Below are positions 9,672-19,000 of a stretch of 21,404 nucleotides of DNA, piece after piece. The DNA is from Pelargonium nanum (Eukaryota; Streptophyta; Magnoliopsida; Geraniales; Geraniaceae): NCBI GenBank assembly GCA_036897485.1, contig JAYMTF010001769.1, forward strand, positions 1 through 21,404, read 5' to 3'. The notes below the pieces were generated by a model. That model saw only the letters and a program-made list of their open reading frames with translations, made no database searches and was not told where the DNA came from. Position numbers and translations under genes: made by a program. The stretch's first letter is position 1, and every line of letters begins with the position of its first letter.

Positions 9672-11812
9672 AGACTTCACAAGTGAAAGGTACGTTACGT
9701 TCTGTACAGTTTTCATTGATTTGTCTCGACAATTTCATATTTTTATTGAAGTGAAGGTTGGTCAATACCAAATTATTTCATGTCTTTATTCTTTACTACT
9801 TTTTTTTCCTCTACCTTTGATTGGCTTTGGCAAATTTGTTTAGGACTCGTTTATTAAAGGAATTTCTAGTGCATTTATCAAAATAATTAAATTTGTTTTG
9901 GACTCGTTTCTTAACTTGACCAATTAAAATTAATCAATTCATGCAAAAAGAATTATTCTCAACTTGGAGTGCATATAACAAATTAGCTTTATATCTATTT
10001 TGTCACTCAAATATCCAATAAATGTATTACTATTCCACTTGATTAAAAGCTTTTATTCCACTTATTGTCAATAAAAGTTAGGGAGATGAGGTTTGAATAT
10101 TGAACAGAAAATGTAAGGAAAAAAGAAACATCTATGCACATTCACGTAAACCCTTGAACTTGGTCCATTTTGAAGTTTAATTTCCTCAAAAAAGATAAAA
10201 CATCACATTTTTCTTTCTTTTTGTGATTTGATAGCTTAGTGACTCGTATATTTAATCAAATCCTGACTTACTAGCTAGGAATGAGTTTGAAAAACTATTG
10301 TTGATTAATTTTCTCCTCGAACAAATTGTTATTAATTGGGAGTTTTTTTATATATGCCAAAATTAAAACATAATTATAGATAGGAATCATTGATGAATTG
10401 TTAATTAATTAGACATAGTTGTTGCATAAAGGATTGCAAAAACTAAATTTGCTGCTTGAGTAGAGACTTTGGCTTGTATTGAGAGCCATAAATGGCTCAA
10501 GGATGACTTGTGGTTTATACCAGACAAAAAACAAATGACGGATATAGTATGTGTATTTCATTCAATACAAAATATCAATCATTCAGCTCTCATCACACAA
10601 ACTACACTTTGAAAAATTTACTCCGTGCAATATTGCACATATCCTAATTGTGTATCGCAAATTATTTTCATACTTCGTGCAACGTGCGAAACACAAACGA
10701 GTATACTTAACAAAGTCCATAATATATGTTATATTTTTGCTATAAACATTTTTATAATGGTGTGATGTAAATATCATATAAATTCCTCAAGAAAACGTAA
10801 CATATCTTACTTCAAAAGAACAATCTCACATTACCTAATATTCCTTAAAATAAATAGAACGCATGGTCATGCATGCATGGCCACAATTTAGAATAAGCAA
10901 TATTGTTTGTTTGGATCATTGTTCTTCAAATAAAGTTGAACTGTCTCTCTCATATGACAAAACTCTATCGTGAACAATCATTCAATATTTCAATGTATAT
11001 AAACCACACAATGTTTGGTCGCAATACTATATTCATCAACTGAGATATGCTCACTTGCTCAGTAGCTAGCAAGAATTTTGGGTTTCAGCGATTAATTATT
11101 TGGAGAAATTTGATGACTAAAAAGTGGAGCCGGTAATTTAGATTTAAATTCGCATGGTATCTGAAATTTAATTCAAATTTAAATTGATTGGGTCTGATTC
11201 AATTCATTCAATGTCTTAATTCAATCGAATCAGATAAATCTAAACAAATCTATCAATTCTACGCTAAAAATTTAAAATATGACTCAATCTAAATTCTTTT
11301 AATCATATATGGATGACTATTTTATCAGTCTAAATCCGAACAAATCATATCCGACTCATTTCCAATTGCAACCTTTACTTAATAAAAGTAGACAGGTGTT
11401 TCTAATTAATCTCATATTCTACTTATCCAACCTTGTGCAAAAAAGAAAGAACCGATCACATACTTCTCTATTAATTCTTGAATAAAAATGAACATTGAAT
11501 TTATAAAGAGGGAATATGTATAAGTATATAATATGTAACTTGCAAGTCTAAATTAAATCTAATAATCATATACTAAAAATTTCGTAAGTAATATTTGGAA
11601 ATTTTAAGTTCACATCTCATCAAATGTGTCAAGGTAGTGGAAAGAAAATCTGCATCTTATCATTTGCTTGTTGACCCTTCTTACTTCTACTACACATACG
11701 TGGAATGGATTAGTTTCAATAACAAAAATTCAAACAATAATACATGAAAAAAATGATACGAGAACTTACAACGTGTTGTTCTTTTTTTGTCTAAACCATC
11801 AGGTTCCTGAAC
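9672..11812. other. AT-rich intergenic DNA
   Basis: No gene supported. Small items: an RY-type CATGCATGCATG run near 10870-10880, and an inverted pair TCTGATTC (11193-11200) with GAATCAGA (11227-11234) inside an Aaattt-rich block at about 11125-11350. An 18-base stretch 'ccaattgcaa.cttta' near 11362 recurs near 11904. The block may be a degenerate transposon piece, without identifiable ends. Confidence 0.5.
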
Positions 11813-11906
11813 GGATTCGTATACTCGCGGTTGACACCTTTAAGCCAACCGCAATCCCCGGATTCGTATACTCGCGGTTGACACTTTTAAGCCAACCGCA
11901 ATCCCA
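11813..11906. repeat. Tandem duplication, 2 x 47 bp, each with an internal hairpin
   Basis: Copies at 11813-11859 and 11860-11906 differ only by one internal C/T change and the final base. Each begins GGATTCGTATACTCGCGGTT and contains GCGGTTG...CAACCGC arms (11827-11833 with 11846-11852 in the first copy) around a 12-base loop. The near identity implies a recent duplication. It ends about 45 bases before the TRIM element and is not part of it. Confidence 0.9.
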
Positions 11907-11954
11907 ATTGCAATCTTTACTAGAAGTCTTAAGAAAAAAATAAGAAGAGAAAAC

Positions 11955-12101
11955 TGTTAGATTTCAATAACGGGCTACATACAATGGCTTAGGCTTCCAT
12001 TACTAAAAGGTCAACCCTATTAGTAGGGTTTCACTTGCACCATTATATTTAGCTCATTCTCTTTCTGTTTTTTCAATGTGGGACAATTACCCACTTCAAC
12101 A
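11955..12101 (-). repeat. TRIM 3' LTR (147 bp)
   Basis: Left copy in window coordinates; it is the 3' LTR because the element reads on the minus strand. The first 90 plus-strand bases differ from the partner at 13 positions, the last 57 at 19, so divergence is concentrated in the U3-like end. Confidence 0.9.
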
Positions 12102-12111
12102 CTCCCCTCAC
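12102..12111 (-). other. Polypurine tract of the TRIM
   Basis: The minus strand reads GTGAGGGGAG directly before the 3' LTR. A near copy of the same sequence (CACTCCCCCTCACGTG on the plus strand, about 12181-12196) lies inside the internal region. Confidence 0.8.
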
Positions 12112-12304
12112 GTGCGAGTCTCACATTTTTCTTTTATCGGTGAGCTCGATACGTGCACAATTGGGGGCTTTATAAATCGGCACTCCCCCTCACGTGTAGG
12201 CATTTTTCTTTAACACGTGGGCTGCTGCAGGCATGTCCATTTGCAAGCGGGCCGGAGACCACAAGGGGAGGCAACATAAACGGGCCAAGGCCTGGATCAC
12301 AACC

Positions 12305-12317
12305 AGCTCTGATACCA
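12305..12317 (-). other. Primer-binding site of the TRIM
   Basis: The minus strand reads TGGTATCAGAGCT with no gap after the 5' LTR. The first 12 bases are a perfect complement to the 3' end of plant initiator Met-tRNA, the standard primer for Copia-type and many TRIM elements. Confidence 0.92.
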
Positions 12318-12464
12318 TGTTAAATTTCATAATTGGGCTAAATATAATGGTTTGGGCTTCCCATACTAAAAGGTCAACCTTATTAATAGGGTTTCACTTG
12401 CACCATTATATGTAGCCACTTAGCCTTATATTTATCCGACGTGAGATATATCACCACTTCAACA
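12318..12464 (-). repeat. TRIM 5' LTR (147 bp)
   Basis: Right copy in window coordinates, the 5' LTR on the minus strand. Shares TGTT/AACA ends and the core 'actaaaaggtcaacc...' with the left copy. It is immediately followed by the AAAAC target duplication. Confidence 0.9.
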
Positions 12465-12489
12465 AAAACCCTACATTTGGCATTAATTT

Positions 12490-12567
12490 AATTCACATAA
12501 TATGTTTTTTTTTACAGGAATTCACATAATATGTTTTTTTTTTTGAAAGGAATTCACATAATATGTT
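12490..12567. repeat. Three short tandem copies of a 17-base motif
   Basis: AATTCACATAATATGTT occurs at 12490-12506, 12519-12535 and 12551-12567 (spacing 29 and 32), separated by T-runs of varying length. It looks like local replication slippage, beginning 26 bases after the TRIM. Confidence 0.9.
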
Positions 12568-13357
12568 AGTGAGATTAAAAAATATATTGTGATTAGAAAC
12601 ATCTAAGTTAAATACTAGTCCTATTTGTTTGTCCAAATCTAATGTATAAGTAGACATCTCTTAAATTTATTAACACAATTCGCATCGAAATTACAGTTCT
12701 TGTTTTTAACGGATCATATATATGTATATATATATAAGTTCTTATGACTCATCTCAAGAGTTCTGAATTATATAAGTGGCTCAATGACGAACATATGTAT
12801 ATATAAAATTGATTTGGTGAGTCTGTTACATGTACATGCAACTTTTGTTGTACAATAATTTCAAGAAACTTCGGGAATTTATAACTTTTGATTTTTTATA
12901 CAAAGATTTCGATCTAAGATTGTGTGGTCCTTGCAATCGGATATCTATATTTAAGGTTATCTCTTGAATCTTCATATGTTCTTTCCTTATTCTATATTAA
13001 TCAATATTTTCTCTACTACTTCAATTAGCTACTAGAATATTATGATATTGAAGAACTTTCTAGATATGGAATAATAGAGTAAAATAGTGCAATATATTAG
13101 TAATTGTTTGAATTACTTAACTGAGTTGCTAGCTTCACTTTAATTATTTTTTTTATAAACAATCAGTACCTTATATTATAATTGACACAAGGTCGAATAA
13201 AAGTACAAGAATAAACTAAGCAAAAGCTAAGTGCTAAAACAAAGATTTCTGAATTAAACTAAGCAAAAGCAAAAGCTTCACTCTAATTATAAAGGAGCAA
13301 CTATACAAATCATTCATGTGGTTTTGTCCATAAACAAATAACTATTTAATTTAAAAA
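12568..13357. other. AT-rich intergenic DNA
   Basis: No supported gene or RNA. It includes a TA-rich tract near 12717-12737 and a short repeated phrase 'aaactaagcaaaagc' near 13214 and 13257. I see nothing else. Confidence 0.55.
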
Positions 13358-13511
13358 TGCGACCCAATGTATGAGTAAGGTGAGAGATTTTGCGATGATC
13401 CAGTGAGACGGAGAGGTTTGGTGGCGACCTAGAAAGACGGAAAAACCTTGACGATGACCCGATGAGGTAAGAAAGCCTTAGCAATAACCCTGCAAGGTGA
13501 GGGAGTTTTAG
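13358..13511. repeat. Degenerate minisatellite, period about 30 bp, about 5 units
   Basis: Units start near 13358 (longer, about 35 bases), 13393, 13422, 13452 and 13482. Shared pattern: 'cgatgaccc..tgagg..agaaagcctta', with the phrase GACCC or GACCT near the start and a GGAG/GAAAG then TT-rich end. The block is clearly more GC-rich than its surroundings and the units are well diverged. It may be a fragment of a larger retroelement internal region. Confidence 0.65.
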
Positions 13512-14316
13512 AAGCTTCTTAGAGAGAGTTAAGTGTTGTAGAGCTCTGCGTGGTTTGCCTTTTGTAGTTGAGCGCTCTATCTAACCCAAAGTTCTATGGA
13601 GTTCGGATCCTCAGAGTTAGTCCGCCGTAGTTGAGCTCTCTGAAGTTGGGATTTCTAATTAAAGTTGAGTTCTTTTGGATTTCTAGACCTTCCAACTTTT
13701 TGCACCTCGATACTTTTAAAGATTCTGTTGTTGCTTATACGCTTGGCCTTCGAAAAAAACAAGCATGACACTCCGACATCACGTGTCGGATTGTTATTTG
13801 TTGTTGTAGTTTATAATATTTTTCATAGCATCAATTAGCATGCATTATAAACTCTTTTTATATAGTTTTATAATATACATATGTTGACTGTGATAATTGC
13901 TTTCCAAAATATTTGTTGGAGAGACTAATATATAAATTATGTTCTTGAATATTGTTTTGCTGATATGAAATACATAGGGTCAGGAATAGGAGGTATTTAG
14001 GTAATTGGGCTTTGTTTGGGTTTTAGTGGGCATGAACCTTTAGTTATTTTACTGAGAACTGATGGAACCAAATATTGGGTTTTGGCAATCAAAGAAACCA
14101 TCTTATATAAAATGAAGCTCATATGTCAACAACCCAATAACTTTTTTCTCTCCTTTGTTACTTCAAGGCCCATAATGAGTCGTGCTTCTTTAGTCCTATT
14201 TCTTGGGTGATACATAGTGATGTGATTAGACAATTTAGTATTTACACAGCTCACCCACAAAACCAAAAGGACACATAGCTCAATAGAAATAAGGTGATTA
14301 CTGATTAGAGAGGCCT
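13512..14316. other. Intergenic DNA with moderately GC-rich left part
   Basis: From 13512 to about 13800 composition stays higher in GC, with the phrase 'gtagttgagc.ctct' repeated about 65 bases apart (near 13565 and 13630). A palindrome with 7-base arms, TCCGACA (13772-13778) and TGTCGGA (13784-13790), follows. These may belong to the same old element as the minisatellite. The rest is AT-rich, with no supported gene; short open frames near 14016-14338 do not resemble proteins. Confidence 0.45.
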
Positions 14317-14373
14317 CATCTCGAGTTGTCGAGCTCATCTCGAGTTGTCGAGCTCATCTCGAGTTGTCGAGCT
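14317..14373. repeat. Perfect 3 x 19-bp tandem repeat
   Basis: CATCTCGAGTTGTCGAGCT is repeated three times without change (14317-14335, 14336-14354, 14355-14373). The unit holds CTCGAG and GAGCTC palindromes (the second across the junction). There are no spacers, so it is not CRISPR-like. The perfect identity suggests a young, possibly variable locus. Confidence 0.95.
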
Positions 14374-15280
14374 CATCAACTCTTTTTGAGAAAAGAAAGC
14401 GAATTTGAAAAGCTAATAGTCCCTTCTTTTTGAAGGAATCAGATCTTCGTCCGCTCATTGCTTCATTTCCAGTCTAGTTGAAATTCATATTCTATTGTGA
14501 TGATTCTTTCTTCCCATAAAGAGTCGGAAATGGATGGGAGGAATTAAAGGAGAATCGTCATAGGTGCCATTATTCTCCATCGACCTCTCATAGTGTCATT
14601 AGTCTAGAAACAGAAGCGGCTTTATTGCAATTCTATTTTATCGTATTGCTTAATATCTGCTTGCATTTTAGCCGATTCTAAAACTTTGTACAAGATCACT
14701 CAGCTCCGTGACTTAAAGAATGATATCAATAGAGCGGACTTCAGAACAATTTTAACTGACATTATAAGTGTTACTGTTGATAGCCATCTAAATGGCGGTA
14801 TTTTGGTTGCAAATAAGAAAATAGTTGCTACATCTATAATGCACAACATGTGAAATGAAGTCCATCGTTGACAACCTTAGAAGTTTCTTAAATCAAAACA
14901 CATCACAATCATCGTTGCCGTCTTTATACTATTATTCATGTCCGTCTCCACTCCATGGTCGTCGCATGCGATTAATATTCCATAATTATTCAAACAGAAG
15001 CTTCCTATAAGCTCTCGCCTCCGGCGCTCTCGTTTTCGAATCCAATCGATCCACTTGTCACCTCGCCAAAACGCGTAAAGGTAATAGCTGAGCAGAGGAG
15101 CGAGAGCTACAGCGCCAAACCAAACGTCTCTGTCAATAGGTCCCTTCCCAACAACCCCTCCAAATCACAAAATGAGAATCCATGGAATCAAACCCATTCA
15201 ACCAGATCTGTCACCTGACTGACACACTCGACGAAATTTCCAACTCGAATACAAATTTCGAATTGTTTCGAGTTTTATAA
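14374..15280. other. Upstream region of the diacylglycerol kinase gene
   Basis: No gene supported. The part at about 14390-14690 has more balanced composition than typical intergenic DNA here and could be an old insertion, possibly organellar. The last 250 bases are the probable promoter of the kinase gene, with 'tttcgag' repeated near 15256 and 15266 and a weak TATA-like 'ttttataatgc' near 15273. Confidence 0.4.
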
Positions 15281-16098
15281 TGCTATACAAATCGACCCAT
15301 CAACTCTTGCTTCTTCGTCTTCCTTTGCTTCGTCCCCTATTCTTATCACTGCTCCACACGTTTTCTCTTCCATTTTCGCTTTTTTCATAGCTTGCGTTCG
15401 GAATCCGAATCTCGCTGCAAGGAATCGCGTGACTCGCTTGAATACTACTGTTCCTTTCCGGTTTTGATTGTCTTTCAGGTAAAAGCCATCTTCATTTTCT
15501 GATCTGATCTCCTGGCGATGATTTTTATGTTTTTTCATGCGAAATCGAATTATGAGAAAAGGGAAGAGAATGGAATTTTGGAATTTGGTTTCGTTCGGTT
15601 CTGCGACTATGCTGCTGAAATTGACGGATGGGTCTCGGGTTTTGACCGGCTCTGTTCATGATTTTCTTGCTAGGAGGTGGTGCAATCCATTATGGCCCAT
15701 TTTCGTTTGATGCATGTGATTGGGTGTATTCGTTTGATCTGATGATCTCTGGGTTGGTTTAGCCGGTTGGTGCTAATGTTGCACATTAAGTGTTTGCTTG
15801 TTTGCTTGTGTGAATAATGGTCAGCTAGTTTTTAATGGGTTTTGCTATATGATATTGGCATTCAAAGCTTAGTTGAAGCATTATTTGTGATTGATAAGAG
15901 TGTTGGGTCTTTCATAATTCAGTTTGGGCTAAGCCTAAGTATTATTCTTTTGAAGTTTTGAGAGGAGAGGTTTTGCTGTTAAGAATTACTTTTGAATGAA
16001 TTGCATGAGCGGGAAATTGTGAGCTTTACAAATTATTTAGCTCTATGTCCGACATTGATGTACTCTTTTTGTGCTAACTTTGCAGTTCGGAGGAACCA
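15281..16098 (+). promoter_or_regulatory. 5' leader of the DGK gene with a leader intron (15479-16085)
   Basis: A pyrimidine-rich leader (about 15300-15345) ends at the strong donor CAG|GTAAAA (GT at 15479-15480). The intron of 607 bases ends with TTTGCAG at 16085, and only 13 leader bases remain before the ATG at 16099. The intron is T-rich with interspersed GTTTTG and GATCTG words, as in plant leader introns that raise expression. The transcription start is inferred to be near 15280-15300 and is not proven. Confidence 0.65.
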
Positions 16099-19000
16099 AT
16101 GGGTGATAGTGAATCTGGAGAGTTCTTAAAGGACTTCTACATTCCCGATTACATACTTGAACCTTCTTCAGAGGTTGGAAGTGCTTCTCATACGCCAATT
16201 TGTCCAGTGATAGTGTTCATCAATTCCAAAAGTGGTGGTCAGCTTGGAGGGGAACTTCTTGTTACATATCGTGCTCTTCTTAATAAAAACCAGGTTAGTA
16301 TACAATCATTCCTAGATAGATTCAAAATGAAGGAGGGGTGGATATGATAAAGTGACTGAAGTCACTCGTTTCTAATGAGATTGACACTGAGTTTATTCGT
16401 GTTCAGGTTTTTGATTTGGGAGAGCATGCCCCTGATAAGGTGCTGCACAAGATTTATGTTACTCTAGAAACCCTCAAGTACAAGGGAGATGCTTTGGCCA
16501 CTGAAATTGCGAAGAATTTGAGATTAATTGTGAGTCAATGTTCTACGTTGTAATAATGCTGTTGATTGCTTTTCTTTAATATGCATGCATGATGCATCAC
16601 ACATAAGATGTATGTACACAAGACATTTCTCCCCCTCTAATTTAGACTCTGAATATCAGGTTGCTGGAGGGGATGGTACTGCCAGCTGGCTTCTTGGAGT
16701 GGTTAGTGATCTCAAATTACCTCATTCGCCTCCAATTGCAACAGTGCCATTGGGAACTGGAAACAACCTTCCTTTTGCATTTGGCTGGGTATGGTGTTTC
16801 TTTTAAGTTGCTGAATTTGTTGAACTGGAGGTTACAAAACTGTTACTGATTATATTGAGCGTTCTCTGCCTATATTTAGTAATATGCTATTATAGTTCTT
16901 CTCTGATGCATGTATAAACAATATCAATAGCTTGTCTATTGTTCTATGAAATCAACAATGGATAAGTAGTGTCAACAACAAACTTGCATTACGCTATTAC
17001 TGCTGGATATCGTTTCTAAATTACTTGAATACTTGATGGTCCGTTTGGGAACTAAAATTTTATTTTGAATTTTAGATTTGAGCCAAATTTAGTGTTGGGA
17101 TGGCACAAGAATTTGGTTTTGGATTTGGCCCAAATCCATTAGAAATCAAACCATGCATAGATCATGAAATTTCAAATGACAGCTATAACCCTTCATTTGA
17201 AATTCTATAGTTTCCCAAACATTAGATTTGGATTTGAATTCCAATATTTCAAATCAAATTTAAGAATCCAAACACAACCTAATGCTATTTGCAAATGCAC
17301 AGGGAAAGAGAAATCCTGGCACAGACCGTCAATCTGTGAAGTTCTTTTTGGATCAAGTAAAGACAGCAACTGAAAAGAAAATTGACAGGTAATGGGCCCA
17401 TTTAATAAACTTTTGACGGAGTAACATATATGCATGCACTAGAGTAAATGTTTCCTCACTCCCAAGTGTCAAGAAATAGTTAAAATTGCAAGTCTCTTGC
17501 TCTTGTATGATGTGGCTTCACCTAATTAGATATTTCATTTGTGATTTGTCATTAATTGGAAAAGAAACATTTCCATTGTTTGCAGAGCTGAATGATAATG
17601 CTTACTGGTAGACCTAAAGTTCATCTCAGGAAAACCTGGTTAAAGGACTTCCCGTCTGTTGCCAAAATCTTATTTTACCATGGCATGACTGTCCCCAAAT
17701 CGTGGGAGTTTTGTGTGCAGTGCACTGGGCCACCCTTTATCTATATGGAATCATTTTGTTTGTAAATGTCATCATGATGCACAATAGGTGAACAAATCCG
17801 AATCAAGGGTGTGTGATGTTAAAGTGTAAGACCTAACATGGAAAATATGTTTGAGGACACAGCAAAATTATCAAGACTTCATTAAAAGTTCCGACTTGCA
17901 TCTATGTGTTGCCTTGTTACTTATTGCCTATTTGCACCAATACCGACACTCTGCTTGAGGAGAGTGACAGTGCTTCATAGTTTATTGCTTTTTAGGTTCC
18001 AATATTATTCTGGATCATAATGACATTGTTTCTATTTCAGCTGGCATATTATGATGAGAATGAGGGCTCCCAAAGATGGCCCTTGTGACCCTATTCCACC
18101 TCTTGAACTACCCCATTCCTTGCATGCATTTCATCGTGTTTCTGAAACAGATACAATGAACATGGTAATGTTCCTTTCTTATTGATTCTGTGCCTGTATA
18201 TTAGCCCATATATTTCCTAATTTGTATAGCTGCTGCATATTCATTAAGAAGCTAAGTACTAACTGGAGATATAAGCAAATAGTTATGAACTTTGCTGAAG
18301 CTACACAAACTGCATAGAATAATACAAGTTTAGCTTTCTTAATATTGTTCTGTGGAGGTTTAAATTAATATACCAGTATATAAAAAGTGGCTTATGGTAA
18401 CTGAGATGGATAATGACTCAGATACAGAATAAAAGTGTCCCATACTTTTTCAGTTATATTTAATATACTAAAGAAACCTAGATTCAGTACTATTATTTAA
18501 TGATCTAACCTCGATTAATGTCACAAAGAGGCTTTCATATGTATGATAAAACAGTAAAAACTAAAAACCTAACAATATTATACATGAACTTTGGCATTTC
18601 TATATTGATTCATTAGAAGGACAATACTTTACATTTATGTAAAAAATGTCAAAATACGGCAGTTGATTTTTAGAGTTTACCCTATATGCTTGAAAATATA
18701 ACTTTATATCATGAGAAGAACAATCTGCATTTAAATCACACAAAATATGGATTGGACATTGAAACTTTTAAATCAAATACTAGACAGGCCATGGAAACTT
18801 TTAAATCAAATGCAAAGGTTGGTTTACCATTTGCATTCAAGTTGAGGGGAGTTTCCATTTTTTCACTAATATCAATAGCGACTGCATCTTAGTTCCTCAA
18901 TGAGAAAACCCTGTACATTCATTGTTTACACTCTACTGAGTACTAAAATTTTAGTTATAATTTCTCTGTGTGATGTTCATTTTTTCTGCAGAAAGACATG

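Larger units (their letters stand above)
11955..12464 (-). mobile_element. TRIM: terminal-repeat retrotransposon in miniature, structurally complete
   Basis: Two direct terminal repeats of 147 bases each (11955-12101 and 12318-12464) start TGTT and end AACA on the plus strand. By hand alignment they match at 115 of 147 positions with no gap. The internal part is only 216 bases. A primer-binding site (complement of initiator Met-tRNA, TGGTATCAGAGC on the minus strand) directly abuts the right repeat, and a purine tract abuts the left one, so the element is oriented on the minus strand. The 5-base target duplication AAAAC is at 11950-11954 and 12465-12469. There is no coding capacity for gag or pol, so movement would depend on proteins from another LTR element. 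The repeat divergence points to an old insertion. Confidence 0.93.

Noticed and set aside
11193..11234. Inverted repeat TCTGATTC/GAATCAGA as a MITE
   Set aside because: Arms are short, no target duplication or boundaries could be found, and the surrounding text is low complexity.
12233..12415. 60-codon open frame
   Set aside because: It crosses the TRIM interior, the primer-binding site and the LTR boundary; it does not encode a known retroelement protein.
13772..13790. TCCGACA...TGTCGGA palindrome as a terminator or operator
   Set aside because: Bacterial-type terminators do not apply here; it is a short inverted repeat in a possible old transposon block.
14317..14373. CRISPR-like array
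   Set aside because: The 19-bp units are directly adjacent with no spacers, and the sequence is a plant nuclear one.
15275..15538. 87-codon minus-strand open frame rich in Lys and Arg
   Set aside because: It is antisense to the pyrimidine-rich DGK leader exon, and its basic composition simply reflects that C/T-rich text.
17164..17435. Open frames on both strands around the DGK exon at 17303
   Set aside because: They read through the MITE-like piece and the exon in wrong frames; the real exon is 17303-17388 in the frame continuing GKRNPGTDR.
18686..18892. 68-codon open frame in a DGK intron
   Set aside because: Its repetitive ETFKSN words come from the 33-bp duplication; it lies between well-supported DGK exons.
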